In this document: positions 54,200 to 63,103 of the stretch, piece by piece
How positions within the stretch are numbered: the first letter of the stretch is position 1
Layout of the letters: each line of letters starts with the position of its first letter
DNA from: Sphingomonas endolithica
Lineage (GTDB): Bacteria; Pseudomonadota; Alphaproteobacteria; Sphingomonadales; Sphingomonadaceae
Length of the DNA: 64,000 nucleotides
NCBI RefSeq assembly: GCF_025231525.1
Contig: NZ_CP103057.1
Location: 3,358,501-3,422,500 of the forward strand
Direction of reading: 5' to 3'
Notes under the pieces: generated by a model
What the model saw: the letters and a program-made list of their open reading frames with translations, nothing else
Database searches by the model: none
What the model was told of the DNA's origin: nothing
Position numbers and translations under genes: made by a program

Positions 54200-55777
54200 A
54201 TGCCAAAAGTCCTCATCAGCGACCAGATGGATCCCAAAGCCGCGCAGATCTTCCGCGAACGCGGTGTCGAGGTCGACGAGATCACCGGCAAGACACCCGA
54301 CGAACTGATCGCGATCATCGGCGATTATGATGGCCTGGCGATCCGCTCCTCCACCAAGGTGACCAAGGCAATCCTCGCCGCCGCGACCAACCTGAAGGTC
54401 ATCGGCCGCGCAGGCATAGGGGTCGACAATGTCGATATCCCCTCCGCCTCGGCGCAGGGCGTCGTCGTAATGAACACGCCGTTCGGCAATTCGATCACTA
54501 CCGCCGAACACGCCATCGCGCTGATGTTCGCGCTCGCGCGGCAATTGCCCGAGGCGGATGCCAGCACGCAGGCCGGCAAGTGGGAGAAGAACCGCTTCAT
54601 GGGTGTCGAGCTGACGTCGAAGACGCTGGGTCTCATCGGCGCGGGCAATATCGGCTCGATCGTCGCCGATCGCGCGCTGGGCCTGAAGATGAAGGTCGTG
54701 GCGTTCGATCCGTTCCTCACCCCCGAACGCGCGGTCGAGATGGGCGTGGAGAAGGTGACGCTCGACGAGCTGCTCGCGCGCGCCGATTTCATCACGCTGC
54801 ACACGCCGCTGACCGACCAGACCCGCAACATCCTGTCGGCCGAGAACCTCGCCAAAACCAAGCCCGGCGTGCGCATCATCAACTGCGCACGCGGCGGGCT
54901 GATCGACGAGGCGGCGCTGAAGGCGGGGCTCGATTCGGGCCATATCGGCGGCGCGGCGCTCGACGTCTTCGTGACCGAACCAGCCAAGGAATCGCCGTTG
55001 TTCGGCACCCCGAACTTCGTTTCCACCCCGCATCTCGGCGCCTCGACCAACGAGGCGCAGGTCAATGTCGCGATCCAGGTCGCCGAGCAGATGGCCGACT
55101 ATCTGATGACCGGTGGCGTCACCAACGCGCTCAACGTGCCGTCGCTCTCGGCCGAGGAAGCGCCCAAGCTGAAGCCGTACATGGCGCTGGCCGAAAAGCT
55201 CGGCTCGCTCGTCGGGCAGCTGGCGCATGGCGCGTTGACGGGGATCAACATCGAGGTCGGCGGTGCGGCGGCCGCACTCAACCAGAAGCCGATCACCAGC
55301 GCGGTGCTCGCCGGCCTGATGCGCGTGCACACCGACACGGTGAACATGGTCAACGCGCCGTTCCTCGCCAAGGAACGCGGTATCGACGTCCGCGAGACGC
55401 GCCACGAGCGCGAAAGCGATTACCACACGTTGCTGCGCATCACGGTGAAGACCGATGCCGGCGACCGCTCGGTCGCGGGCACCCTGTTCGGCGATCAGGC
55501 ACCGCGCCTGGTCGAACTGTTCGGGATCAAGGTCGAGGCCGATCTTGCCGGCCACATGCTGTACGTCGTGAACGAAGACGCGCCGGGCTTCATTGGCCGG
55601 CTGGGCTCGCTGCTCGGCGAACAGGGCGTCAATATCGGCACCTTCCACCTCGGCCGCCGCTCGGCCGGCGGCGAGGCGGTGCTGCTGCTGTCGGTCGACG
55701 AGCCGGTGACGCAGGACCTGCTGGGCAAGGTGCGTTCGCTGGCTGGCGTGCGCACGGCGATGGGGTTGTCGTTCTAA
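54200..55777 (+). CDS. serA: D-3-phosphoglycerate dehydrogenase
   Basis: First committed step of serine synthesis. 525 aa from ATG 54200 (MPKVLISDQ); the 27-base open extension upstream starts inside the repeat. The Rossmann site is GLIGAGNIGSIVADRALG, the catalytic residues lie in NCARGGLIDEAAL (Arg), DVFVTEPA (Glu) and TPHLGASTNEAQ (His). The long form carries an allosteric-substrate-binding domain and a C-terminal ACT domain (VNEDAPGFIGRLGSLLGEQGVNIGTFHLGR). Feedback by serine is plausible but not shown. serA is followed by a DUF559 element and then hisZ. Confidence 0.97.
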   Translation: MPKVLISDQMDPKAAQIFRERGVEVDEITGKTPDELIAIIGDYDGLAIRSSTKVTKAILAAATNLKVIGRAGIGVDNVDIPSASAQGVVVMNTPFGNSITTAEHAIALMFALARQLPEADASTQAGKWEKNRFMGVELTSKTLGLIGAGNIGSIVADRALGLKMKVVAFDPFLTPERAVEMGVEKVTLDELLARADFITLHTPLTDQTRNILSAENLAKTKPGVRIINCARGGLIDEAALKAGLDSGHIGGAALDVFVTEPAKESPLFGTPNFVSTPHLGASTNEAQVNVAIQVAEQMADYLMTGGVTNALNVPSLSAEEAPKLKPYMALAEKLGSLVGQLAHGALTGINIEVGGAAAALNQKPITSAVLAGLMRVHTDTVNMVNAPFLAKERGIDVRETRHERESDYHTLLRITVKTDAGDRSVAGTLFGDQAPRLVELFGIKVEADLAGHMLYVVNEDAPGFIGRLGSLLGEQGVNIGTFHLGRRSAGGEAVLLLSVDEPVTQDLLGKVRSLAGVRTAMGLSF

Positions 55778-55796
55778 GGTAACCGGCGCTAATTTT

Positions 55797-56225
55797 CCTC
55801 CCTCTCCCCTCGGGGGAGAGGGTCGGGTAGAGGGGCCGTGCCCAAGAAAGACGAGCTTCAGCTACAGCGTGCCAAAGCGATGCGCAGCGAGCCGACCGGC
55901 CCCGAAGCGCGTTTATGGTATCACCTACGCGCTAAGCGGCTCGGCGGGGTCAAGTTCAGCCAGCAAGTTCTGATCGGCCGCTACACCGTCGATTTCGCCG
56001 CGCGCTCGCAAAAGCTGGTGATTGAGCTTGACGGCGACAGCCATGCCGGGAACGAGCGCTACGACGCCGCGCGCACTGCTTGGCTAGAGGCTCAAGGATT
56101 TCGCGTGCTCCGTTTTTCCAACGCCGACGTGATGGGGAACGAACCCGCGGTGCTGCAGATCATTCTCGATGCGCTCGGCACTGCCCCTCTCCCCGGCCCT
56201 CTCCCCAAAGGGGAGAGGGAGAAGG
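55797..56225 (+). mobile_element. terminal-inverted-repeat element carrying DUF559, copy 1
   Basis: Left end 55797-55836 and right end 56183-56225 are near-inverse, each with CCCTCTCCCC...GGGGAGAGGG cores and a GGGGC tail; the ends align over about 37 bases. The DUF559 gene starts two bases after the left end (GTG 55838) and ends 11 bases after the right end, overlapping the hisZ ATG. No transposase is seen, so mobility is an inference from the repeated layout. Confidence 0.7.
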
Positions 56226-56236
56226 ACGACGAATGA
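55838..56236 (+). CDS. DUF559 endonuclease-like protein (copy 1)
   Basis: 132 aa. The DUF559 domain has a PD-(D/E)xK-like core: Asp52 in YTVDF, Glu63-x-Asp65 in LVIELDGDSH, preceded by GPEARLWYHLRAKRLGGVKF and followed by FRVLRFSNADVMGN, the same order as Vsr-like repair endonucleases. Its activity is unproven. The GTG start lies two bases after the left repeat, whose AGAGGGG acts as the Shine-Dalgarno. The last 17 residues (APLPGPLPKGEREKDDE) are encoded by the right repeat and not by the domain. Its TGA overlaps the ATG of hisZ. Confidence 0.85.
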   Translation: MPKKDELQLQRAKAMRSEPTGPEARLWYHLRAKRLGGVKFSQQVLIGRYTVDFAARSQKLVIELDGDSHAGNERYDAARTAWLEAQGFRVLRFSNADVMGNEPAVLQIILDALGTAPLPGPLPKGEREKDDE

Positions 56237-57336
56237 CCGCTCTCCTCCCCCAAGGCTTTCGAGACCGCCTGCCGCCCTTCGCCGATGCCGCCGCCCGGCT
56301 GGAGGCGGCGATCCTGGGTGCGGCCTATGCGCATGGCTATGAGCGCGCCGACCCTGCGCTTGCCGAGTTCGAAGCCGGCCTTGCCGGGCGCCTGAAGGCG
56401 GCGCGCGCGCAGGATGCGGTGCGTTTCGTCGATCCGGTCAGCCAGGCGACGCTCGCCATCCGCCCGGACATGACCGCGCAGATCGGCCGCATCGCCGCGA
56501 CCCGCATGGGGCATCACCCGCGCCCGGTGCGCCTGTCTTATGCCGGCCCGATCCTCAAGCTGCGCGCCTCGCAACTGAGCCCCGAGCGCGAACGCCGGCA
56601 GATCGGCTGCGAGTTGATCGGGCTGGATACCGTCGCGGCAGCGATCGAGATCGTACAGGTCGCGGTCGAGGCCTTGGCGGCGGCTGGCGTGACCGGTCTG
56701 TCGATCGATTTCACCTTGCCCGATCTGGTCGCCACGCTGGCTGCCGGACCGTTGCCGCTCGACGACGCGCTGGTGCCGGCGGTGCGCGACCGCCTCGACG
56801 CCAAGGATGCCGGCGGCGTAGCGGAGCTTGCGCCCGCCTATCTGCCGCTGATCGAGGCGGCCGGCCCGTTCGACATGGCGCATGACCGGCTCTGCGCGCT
56901 GGACGCGGGCGGCGCACTGACCTCGCGGCTCGACGGCCTGTGGAAGATCGCCGAAAGCGTCCGCGGCCATGCGCAGCTGACGCTCGACCCGACCGAACGC
57001 CACGGCTTCGAGTATCAAAGCTGGCTCGGCTTCTCGATCTTTGCAGAGGGTGTGCGCGGCGAAATCGGGCGCGGCGGCAGCTACACGATCGTGCACGAAA
57101 GCGGCGCGGAGGAAGCCGCAATGGGCTTCTCGCTCTACGCCGACGCGATCGTTGCGGGGGGCGCAGGCACGATCGAGCGCCGGCGGTTGTTCGTGCCGCT
57201 CGGCACGGATGCTGCGGTGGCGGCGCGGATGCGGGCGGAAGGCTGGGTCACCGTCGCCGCGCTGGAAGCGGGCGATACGCCCGAGGCGCAGCTCTGCACC
57301 CACGTGCTGGCTGATGGCGCGGTGCGGAGCCTTTAA
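56233..57336 (+). CDS. hisZ: ATP phosphoribosyltransferase regulatory subunit HisZ
   Basis: 367 aa. HisZ pairs with the short form of HisG for the first step of histidine synthesis. The class II synthetase-like fold starts MTALLPQGFRDRLPPFADAAARLE; VDPVSQATLAIRPDMTAQIGRIAATRM and RRQIGCELIGLDT are diagnostic, and GEIGRGGSYTIV is the motif 3-like part. It lacks catalytic residues of HisRS, as expected. ATG 56233 overlaps the DUF559 stop; AAGGA of the repeat end provides the ribosome-binding site. It is followed convergently by a hypothetical gene, sharing TTAA. Confidence 0.93.
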   Translation: MTALLPQGFRDRLPPFADAAARLEAAILGAAYAHGYERADPALAEFEAGLAGRLKAARAQDAVRFVDPVSQATLAIRPDMTAQIGRIAATRMGHHPRPVRLSYAGPILKLRASQLSPERERRQIGCELIGLDTVAAAIEIVQVAVEALAAAGVTGLSIDFTLPDLVATLAAGPLPLDDALVPAVRDRLDAKDAGGVAELAPAYLPLIEAAGPFDMAHDRLCALDAGGALTSRLDGLWKIAESVRGHAQLTLDPTERHGFEYQSWLGFSIFAEGVRGEIGRGGSYTIVHESGAEEAAMGFSLYADAIVAGGAGTIERRRLFVPLGTDAAVAARMRAEGWVTVAALEAGDTPEAQLCTHVLADGAVRSL

Positions 57337-57976
57337 TCGGCGGGTTTTTCACTTGAGTCTTGGATGAGCGTGAGATGGCCCAGTGGTGGCCGCTCTGACA
57401 TCGCTTTAGCCAAGGCAATCAGCGATGTTGGGGAATCGATCGCGCAATAGTCCGTCAGCAGGATGTCGACCGAACGCCCCCCACGCAGCATGGATTTGGG
57501 ACAATCCCGTTGCAGCACGTCGAAACGCCGAATGATCCCGCTGCCGGGCTTGCGGCTCATAAGCAGATAGTCGCTGCCGGGTCTGACGCCGATCTGAAGC
57601 GTCCATAATTCGATCTTCGGGTCTTTGCTGAGCAGCACGAAGAAGGACGGTCTTTGATCGCTCGTATCGAGCCCGGCTTTGTCGTTTGCCGTCCCGACCA
57701 GCGCCCAGCAATGGAATGCGCCATGATTGGAAAAGCCGTACCAGAGCGGGTCTTCATCCTTACTGCTCGAGCGATATATCCAGTTCCCGAACGCTACCCG
57801 AGTACTGCAACCGATTGCGTCGCCGCCCATGGACTGCGGCCATTTATCGGCGGTTTCCTTGAACAGCGGCAGGTCTGCGTGCAGAAGGTCGTCGGCCGGC
57901 GCCGCGTCGCGATCTGATGCGTAGACCGGCGTGGCAACTGAAGGAGCAACGCGGCGATGGCGAGTCTCGGCGACAC
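57333..57976 (-). pseudogene. exported hypothetical protein with an apparent frameshift in the signal peptide
   Basis: Unknown function; the body has about 195 residues, including KWPQSMGGDAIGCSTRVAFGNW and YGFSNHGAFHCWALVG, and a Cys-rich second half (RDCPKSMLRGG, DYCAIDSP). The best start is GTG 57976, after AGAAGGAGACGTAA, encoding a signal peptide [13 protein letters not shown]. That frame does not continue into the body: the body frame begins within 57930-57950, where it reads SVATPVYA, a plausible cleavage site. One inserted base there would join both. The body frame itself is open to 58025. It is either a real frameshift or a sequencing error. Its TTA stop shares TTAA with hisZ. Confidence 0.7.
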
Positions 57977-58063
57977 TTACGTCTCCTTCTGGCGCGCCAA
58001 AGAATTGGACGATCGGGCTGCCCATGTCTACAGGAGCGCCCTTCAGGAATTCGGGAATATGCC

Positions 58064-59353
58064 TTGGCGAACGTAGCAGTGATCGGCGCCCAATGGGGTG
58101 ATGAGGGCAAGGGCAAGATCGTCGACTGGCTCGCCGAGCGCGCCGATGTCGTGGTGCGCTTCCAGGGTGGGCACAATGCCGGCCATACCCTTGTCGTGGG
58201 CGAGAAGGTCTACAAGCTCTCGCTGCTGCCGTCGGGCATCGTGCGCGGTACGCCGTCGGTGATCGGCAATGGCGTGGTGCTCGATCCGTGGCATTTGAAG
58301 GCCGAGGTCGAGAAGCTGGCCGGGCAGGGCGTGCATATCACGCCGGACACGCTGATTATCGCCGACAACTGCGCTCTGATCCTGCCGTTCCACCGCGATC
58401 TCGATTCGCTGCGCGAGGATGCGAGCGGCGCAGGCAAGATCGGCACGACGCGGCGGGGCATCGGGCCGGCTTATGAGGACAAGGTCGGCCGGCGCGCGAT
58501 CCGCGTGTGCGATCTGGCGCATCTCGACGCGCTCGACGCGCAACTCGACCGGCTGACCGCGCATCACGATGCCTTGCGTGCAGGATTCGGCGAGCCGCCG
58601 ATCGACCGCGCGCGGCTGGTTGCGGAGCTGCGCGAGATTGCGGGCTTCGTGCTGCAATTCGCCAAGCCCGTCTGGCGCGATCTCAACGCGCAGCGCGCAG
58701 CGGGCAAGCGCATCCTGTTCGAAGGTGCGCAGGGCGTGCTGCTCGATGTCGATCACGGCACCTATCCGTTCGTTACCTCGTCCAACACGATCGCCGGCAC
58801 GGCGGCGGGCGGCTCCGGCCTAGGGCCGAGCGCGGTCGGCTTCGTGCTGGGTATCACCAAAGCCTATACTACGCGGGTCGGCTCGGGGCCGTTCCCGACC
58901 GAGCTGGACGACGAGACCGGCGAGCGGCTCGGGCAGCGCGGGCATGAATTCGGTACGGTCACCGGGCGCAAGCGGCGCTGCGGCTGGTTCGATGCCGTGT
59001 TGGTGCGGCAGTCGGCGGCCGTTGGCGGGATTACCGGCATCGCGCTGACCAAGATCGACGTGCTCGACGGGTTCGAGCAGGTCAACATCTGCACCGGCTA
59101 TACGCTGGATGGAGCGGAGCTGGATTATTTCCCGGCGCATGCGGCGGATCAGGCGCGGGTTGTGCCGGTGTACGAAACCATGCCGGGGTGGCAGGAATCT
59201 ACCGCGGGGGCACGTAGCTGGGCCGATCTGCCCGGTCAGGCGATCAAATATATCCGTCGCATCGAAGAACTGATCCGTTGCCCGGTGGCGTTGGTATCGA
59301 CCAGCCCAGAGCGCGACGACACGATCCTGGTGCGGGATCCGTTCGCCGACTGA
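58064..59353 (+). CDS. purA: adenylosuccinate synthetase
   Basis: GTP-dependent first step from IMP to AMP. 429 aa from a TTG start at 58064, giving [25 protein letters not shown], the signature P-loop-like motif at the correct position; further upstream codons do not match. Then [61 protein letters not shown] and [22 protein letters not shown] (58053-58057) gives the ribosome-binding site. It follows the divergent hypothetical gene by 87 bases and ends before a strong hairpin terminator. Confidence 0.97.
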   Translation: MANVAVIGAQWGDEGKGKIVDWLAERADVVVRFQGGHNAGHTLVVGEKVYKLSLLPSGIVRGTPSVIGNGVVLDPWHLKAEVEKLAGQGVHITPDTLIIADNCALILPFHRDLDSLREDASGAGKIGTTRRGIGPAYEDKVGRRAIRVCDLAHLDALDAQLDRLTAHHDALRAGFGEPPIDRARLVAELREIAGFVLQFAKPVWRDLNAQRAAGKRILFEGAQGVLLDVDHGTYPFVTSSNTIAGTAAGGSGLGPSAVGFVLGITKAYTTRVGSGPFPTELDDETGERLGQRGHEFGTVTGRKRRCGWFDAVLVRQSAAVGGITGIALTKIDVLDGFEQVNICTGYTLDGAELDYFPAHAADQARVVPVYETMPGWQESTAGARSWADLPGQAIKYIRRIEELIRCPVALVSTSPERDDTILVRDPFAD

Positions 59354-59382
59354 CAAAAAGGCCGCGACTGGCGTCGCGGCCT
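59354..59382 (-). terminator. Rho-independent terminator after purA and the Thr-rich gene
   Basis: Perfect 10-bp stem AGGCCGCGAC/GTCGCGGCCT with a TGGC loop (59359-59382). On the minus strand it is followed by TTTTTGTC, a classical terminator for the gene ending at 59390; on the plus strand it directly follows the purA stop, so it probably serves both. Confidence 0.85.
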
Positions 59383-59389
59383 GACCGTC

Positions 59390-59680
59390 TTACTTCGGTT
59401 TACGGTGCTTCTTTGATTTTTCGCCCGTTGTTGCTGCCGCATCGGTCGCGGTGTCGGGCGTCGTCGTTGTGGTCGTGCTGTCCGTCGTCGTAGTCGTCGA
59501 GGGACTTGCCGGATCGACGCCCGGATTGGCCGTGGTCGAATCCGGGATGGTCGGGCCGGTGGTCGACTGACCGGGGGTGGGCGTCGATGGCGACGTCTGG
59601 CCGGTCGTTGGCGCGGTCTGGGCCAGCGCAGCGGTCGAGAGGCCAAGTGCGGCGACGCCGATGAGAGTCTTCATATACAT
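59390..59680 (-). CDS. Thr/Pro-rich exported small protein
   Basis: 96 aa, not recognised. Signal peptide MYMKTLIGVAALGLSTAALA, then a low-complexity mature part of TTTTTDSTTTTTT and PSTPTPGQ runs, ending in a basic EKSKKHRKPK. AGGAGA precedes ATG 59680 with 6 to 7 bases; ATG 59674 is also possible. Low-complexity exported proteins of this kind are common in sphingomonads; no role is assigned. It is followed by a clear terminator. Confidence 0.75.
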   Translation of the reverse strand: MYMKTLIGVAALGLSTAALAQTAPTTGQTSPSTPTPGQSTTGPTIPDSTTANPGVDPASPSTTTTTDSTTTTTTPDTATDAAATTGEKSKKHRKPK

Positions 59681-59780
59681 TCTCGTTCTCCTGTCCTGTA
59701 TAATCAGGTCAGGGATAAGAACGCCGTCGTCCGCAAAAGGACGCTCAACCTGTCCCTTCAATCGAACGCCTTGCCTTTGT

Positions 59781-60851
59781 TCAGCCACATTGTGCCCGAT
59801 GAAGCAGCTTCTGATCGGCCAATACTAGAGCCATCATCGCCTCTACTACCGGAGCGCCGCGGATGCCGACGCACGGATCATGGCGTCCCTTGGTCATGAT
59901 CTCGGTCGCCGCTCCATCACGCGTGATCGTTTCGACCGGTGTCAGGATCGAGCTGGTCGGCTTGAACGCCACGCGGATGGTGACCGGCTGGCCGGTGGAA
60001 ATGCCCCCCGCGATCCCGCCCGCATGGTTGGCGAGGAACTCCGGCCCCCCCGCGCCACCCGGACGCATCGCATCGGCATTGTCTTCCCCGCGCAGCGCTG
60101 CTGCGGAGAAGCCGTCGCCGATCTCGACCCCTTTCACCGCATTGATGCTCATGCACGCAGCGGCCAGTTCGCTGTCCAGCTTGGCATAAAGCGGCGCGCC
60201 CCAGCCGGCGGGCACGCCGGTCGCCTCGCACGCGATCGCGGCGCCGAGCGACGAGCCGTTCTTGCGCGCGGCATCGATCATCGTCTCCCAGCGTCGCGCA
60301 GCTTCCGCGTCGGGGCAGAAGAACGGGTTCAGGTCGATCTGTTCGGCATCGAAATTGGCCGGATCGATGGCATCGCCACCAATCGCCTCGACCCATGCGC
60401 GGACGCGCACCTCGGGGATCACCAGCCGCGCCACCGCGCCCGCCGCCACCCGCGCCGCCGTCTCGCGCGCCGAGGATCGGCCTCCACCGCGATAATCGCG
60501 AAAGCCATACTTCGCGTCATAGGCAAAATCGGCATGGCCGGGGCGATAGGCATGGGCGACCTCGGAATAATCCTTTGATCGCTGGTCGACATTCTCGATC
60601 ATCAGGCTGATCGGCGTGCCCGTGCTGCGCCCCTCGAACGTGCCCGAGAGGATGCGCACCTGATCCGGCTCCTGGCGCTGCGTGGTGAAGCGCGAGGTGC
60701 CCGGGCGGCGCTTGTCGAGGAACGGCTGGATGTCGGCCTCGCCGAGCGACAGCCCCGGCGGGCATCCATCGACCACGGCGCCCAACGCAGGCCCATGGCT
60801 TTCACCCCAGGTAGTGAACCGGAAAACGCGCCCGAACGTGTTGAAGCTCAA
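59781..60851 (-). CDS. aroC: chorismate synthase
   Basis: Last step of the shikimate pathway, from EPSP to chorismate with reduced FMN. 356 aa. The TTG at 60851 gives the family N-terminus [20 protein letters not shown]; an open frame to 60866 would start inside the repeat. Other signatures are [53 protein letters not shown] and [19 protein letters not shown] overlaps the stop of the DUF559 copy 2 gene as TTGA, and GGGGAGAGGG of the element end forms its ribosome-binding site. Confidence 0.97.
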   Translation of the reverse strand: MSFNTFGRVFRFTTWGESHGPALGAVVDGCPPGLSLGEADIQPFLDKRRPGTSRFTTQRQEPDQVRILSGTFEGRSTGTPISLMIENVDQRSKDYSEVAHAYRPGHADFAYDAKYGFRDYRGGGRSSARETAARVAAGAVARLVIPEVRVRAWVEAIGGDAIDPANFDAEQIDLNPFFCPDAEAARRWETMIDAARKNGSSLGAAIACEATGVPAGWGAPLYAKLDSELAAACMSINAVKGVEIGDGFSAAALRGEDNADAMRPGGAGGPEFLANHAGGIAGGISTGQPVTIRVAFKPTSSILTPVETITRDGAATEIMTKGRHDPCVGIRGAPVVEAMMALVLADQKLLHRAQCG

Positions 60852-61270
60852 AATCCCTCTCCCCAATGGGGGAGAGGGAGGGGCCCGCTCGGCGCAGCCG
60901 AGTGGGAGGGTGAGGGGGCGAGTGCGGCTCGAATTACCTCCGCCACGCCGTCGACATTGCCCATCACATCGCCATTGGTAAAACGAAGCACCCTGTAGCC
61001 CTCACGTTCCAGAAATGCCGTCCGCTGGGCATCGTACAATTCGGTTTGAGCGTGCGTATCGCCATCGATCTCGATCACCAGTCGCTGGGCCTGGCAAACA
61101 AGATCTCCATAGAATGGCCCTATGCGTTGCTGACGGCGGAACTTGTGACCGTCAAGCGAGCCGCCGCGCAGGGCAGACCAGAGCTTGGCTTCGGCGAGGG
61201 TGGAGTTGCGCCGGAGTTCGCGCGCGCGGGCGATGCTACCATCGTCGACTGTGTACCGGGATCGCGTCAC
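60848..61270 (-). CDS. DUF559 endonuclease-like protein (copy 2)
   Basis: 140 aa, GTG start at 61270. It has the same DUF559 core as copy 1: [50 protein letters not shown] with Asp56, Glu67 and Asp69, [14 protein letters not shown]. Overall the two are only moderately alike, so they are not a recent duplication. The tail after residue 118 ([21 protein letters not shown]) is encoded by the right-hand repeat. The stop overlaps the aroC TTG. It lies between fabI and aroC, all on the minus strand. Confidence 0.85.
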   Translation of the reverse strand: MTRSRYTVDDGSIARARELRRNSTLAEAKLWSALRGGSLDGHKFRRQQRIGPFYGDLVCQAQRLVIEIDGDTHAQTELYDAQRTAFLEREGYRVLRFTNGDVMGNVDGVAEVIRAALAPSPSHSAAPSGPLPLPHWGEGF

Positions 61271-61333
61271 CAGCCCTCACCCTTCCCACCGCTGCGCGGC
61301 GGGCCCCTTCCCTCTCCCCCGAAGGGGAGAGGG
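60855..61333 (-). mobile_element. terminal-inverted-repeat element carrying DUF559, copy 2
   Basis: End near aroC 60855-60916 and end near fabI 61274-61333 are inverses over about 60 bases, each with CCCTCTCCCC...GGGGAGAGGG cores, an AGGGGCCCG stretch and an inner hairpin ending GGGTGAGGG. It fills the space between the fabI stop (five bases away) and the aroC start (three bases away) exactly. No transposase is seen. Confidence 0.72.
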
Positions 61334-61338
61334 AGTCC

Positions 61339-62142
61339 TCAGACCAACGCGATATCCGGTGCGTCCTCGGCCTTCATGCCGATCACATTGTACCCGGCGT
61401 CGACATGATGGGTCTCGCCCGTCACGCCGCTCGCCAGGTCGCTCAGCAGGTACAGGCCGGCGCCGCCGACATCCTCGATCGTCACGTTGCGCTTGAGCGG
61501 CGAGTTGAACTCGTTCCACTTCAGGATCAGCCGGAAATCGCCGATGCCGCTGGCGGCCAGCGTCTTGATCGGCCCGGCGGAGATCGCATTTACGCGAATA
61601 TTGTCGCCGCCAAGATCGACCGACAGATATTGCACGCTGGTCTCGAGCGCTGCCTTGGCCACGCCCATCACGTTGTAATGCGGGATGACCTTCTCGGCGC
61701 CATAATAGCTGAGCGTCAGCAACGCACCGCCATTCGGCATCATCGCCGATGCACGCTTGGCCACTGCGACGAACGAATAGACCGAGATGTTCATCGTCAT
61801 CAGGAAATTGTCGAGACTGGTATCGACATAGCCGCCGCGTAGCTCGTTCTTGTCGGAAAAGCCGATCGCATGCACGACGAAGTCGATCGTCGGCCACCGC
61901 TCGGCAAGCGTCGCGAAGCACGTATCGAGATCCGCCATGTCCGAAACGTCGCACGGGATCAGGAAATCCTGTCCCAGCGATGCCGCCAGCGGCCGCACCC
62001 GCTTCTCCAGCGCCTCGCCCTGATAGCTGAACGCCAATTCCGCCCCATGTTCGGCCAGCTTCTGCGCGATCCCCCAGGCCAGCGACTTGTCGTTCGCAAG
62101 CCCCATGATGAGCCCGCGCTTGCCTTGCATCAATCCATTCAC
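61339..62142 (-). CDS. fabI: enoyl-[acyl-carrier-protein] reductase FabI
   Basis: NADH-dependent reduction of trans-2-enoyl-ACP, last step of each fatty-acid elongation cycle. 267 aa from GTG 62142, which overlaps the yihY stop (GTGA). N-terminal MQGKRGLIMGLANDKSLAWGIA carries the FabI-type nucleotide loop; the catalytic pair Tyr and Lys is in HYNVMGVAKAAL (Y-x6-K), preceded by LSYYGAEKV. C-terminal GETHHVDAGYNVIGM is typical. An ATG at 62130 is also possible. The gene is the classical target of triclosan-type inhibitors. Confidence 0.96.
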   Translation of the reverse strand: MNGLMQGKRGLIMGLANDKSLAWGIAQKLAEHGAELAFSYQGEALEKRVRPLAASLGQDFLIPCDVSDMADLDTCFATLAERWPTIDFVVHAIGFSDKNELRGGYVDTSLDNFLMTMNISVYSFVAVAKRASAMMPNGGALLTLSYYGAEKVIPHYNVMGVAKAALETSVQYLSVDLGGDNIRVNAISAGPIKTLAASGIGDFRLILKWNEFNSPLKRNVTIEDVGGAGLYLLSDLASGVTGETHHVDAGYNVIGMKAEDAPDIALV

Positions 62143-63098
62143 GCCGTCGCCGCCTCCACACTCTTGTCCGGCGTCTGTACGACGGGTTCGGGGGGTTCCG
62201 CCAGTGCTGCGTTGAGATGCGCGCCGAACACCAGCCCCAGACCGATGAGATAGAAGAACAACAGCATCACGACCACGCCGGCCAGGCTGCCATAAGTCAT
62301 GTCATAGCCGCCGAGCTGCGCCAGGACGAGCGGCAACGCCGCGGTCATGCTCACCCACCAGACGGTGGTGAACAGCGCGCCCGGCCATTTGCGCGAATCG
62401 GTATAGCGATATTTGGACGGCGTGACCGAGTAGAACAGCATGTACAGCGCGCCGAACATCACCAGCCCGGGGATGATGCGCGACAGGCCGATCCAGCCGG
62501 CGGCATCCTCGGCAAAGGGCAGCAGGCGATAGATGAACTGCTCGGCGGCGGTCAGGATGCCCTGGATCAGGAACGAGATCAGGGCCAGGATCACCGAGGC
62601 GACAATCGCCAGGCTCAGCCCCAAGCGTGCGCGCCACATCGGTGCACTGGCAACGGTGCCGTAAGCCTTGCGGAAGATATCGCGGATCGTCTCGACGAAG
62701 CTGCCCACTGTCCACAGCCCGACCAGCGCGCCCAGCCACAGCAGTGATCCGGTGCGCGCCGCCAGCACGTCGCTGATCGGCTTGCGCAGCAACTCGCTCA
62801 CGTCTGCCGGCAGTACGTGCAGGAAGGAACTCACCGCGCGCTGCGTCTCCTCGCTCTGCCCGAACAGCGACAAGACGGCGGCCGCGACGATGAAGAACGG
62901 GAACACCGTCATCAGGGTTAGGTAGGCCAAGTTGCCGGCATACATGAAGCCGTCGGTGTACACGCCGATCCCGGCGCGCTTGAACGTCCGCCAGGCATAA
63001 GCGAACGGCTTCACCACCGGCGGCGCCTGTTCGGGATCGGGGCCGTCCTCGCCATGTTGGGCACGATGTTCGGGCGAAGCGGGGGAAATATCGGTCAC
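62139..63098 (-). CDS. YihY/UPF0761 family membrane protein
   Basis: 319 aa inner-membrane protein with six hydrophobic helices. The family, once called ribonuclease BN by mistake, has no proven function. Motifs seen: FMYAGNLAYLTLMTVFPFFIVAAA, LWLGALVGLWTVGSFVETIRDIFRKAYG, YSVTPSKYRYTDSRKWPGALFTTVWW and GSLAGVVVMLLFFYLIGLGLVFGAHLNAAL. The N-terminal 30 residues are polar and the C-terminus charged. GTG start at 63098, five bases after the dnaJ-like gene; ends in GTGA overlap with fabI. Confidence 0.92.
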   Translation of the reverse strand: MTDISPASPEHRAQHGEDGPDPEQAPPVVKPFAYAWRTFKRAGIGVYTDGFMYAGNLAYLTLMTVFPFFIVAAAVLSLFGQSEETQRAVSSFLHVLPADVSELLRKPISDVLAARTGSLLWLGALVGLWTVGSFVETIRDIFRKAYGTVASAPMWRARLGLSLAIVASVILALISFLIQGILTAAEQFIYRLLPFAEDAAGWIGLSRIIPGLVMFGALYMLFYSVTPSKYRYTDSRKWPGALFTTVWWVSMTAALPLVLAQLGGYDMTYGSLAGVVVMLLFFYLIGLGLVFGAHLNAALAEPPEPVVQTPDKSVEAATA

Positions 63099-63103
63099 AC
63101 GGT

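Noticed and set aside
57977..58025. ATG 58025 as the real start of the hypothetical protein
   Set aside because: No ribosome-binding site is near, and the start would leave an odd basic N-terminus without a signal peptide; the GTG at 57976 has a strong site and a signal sequence.
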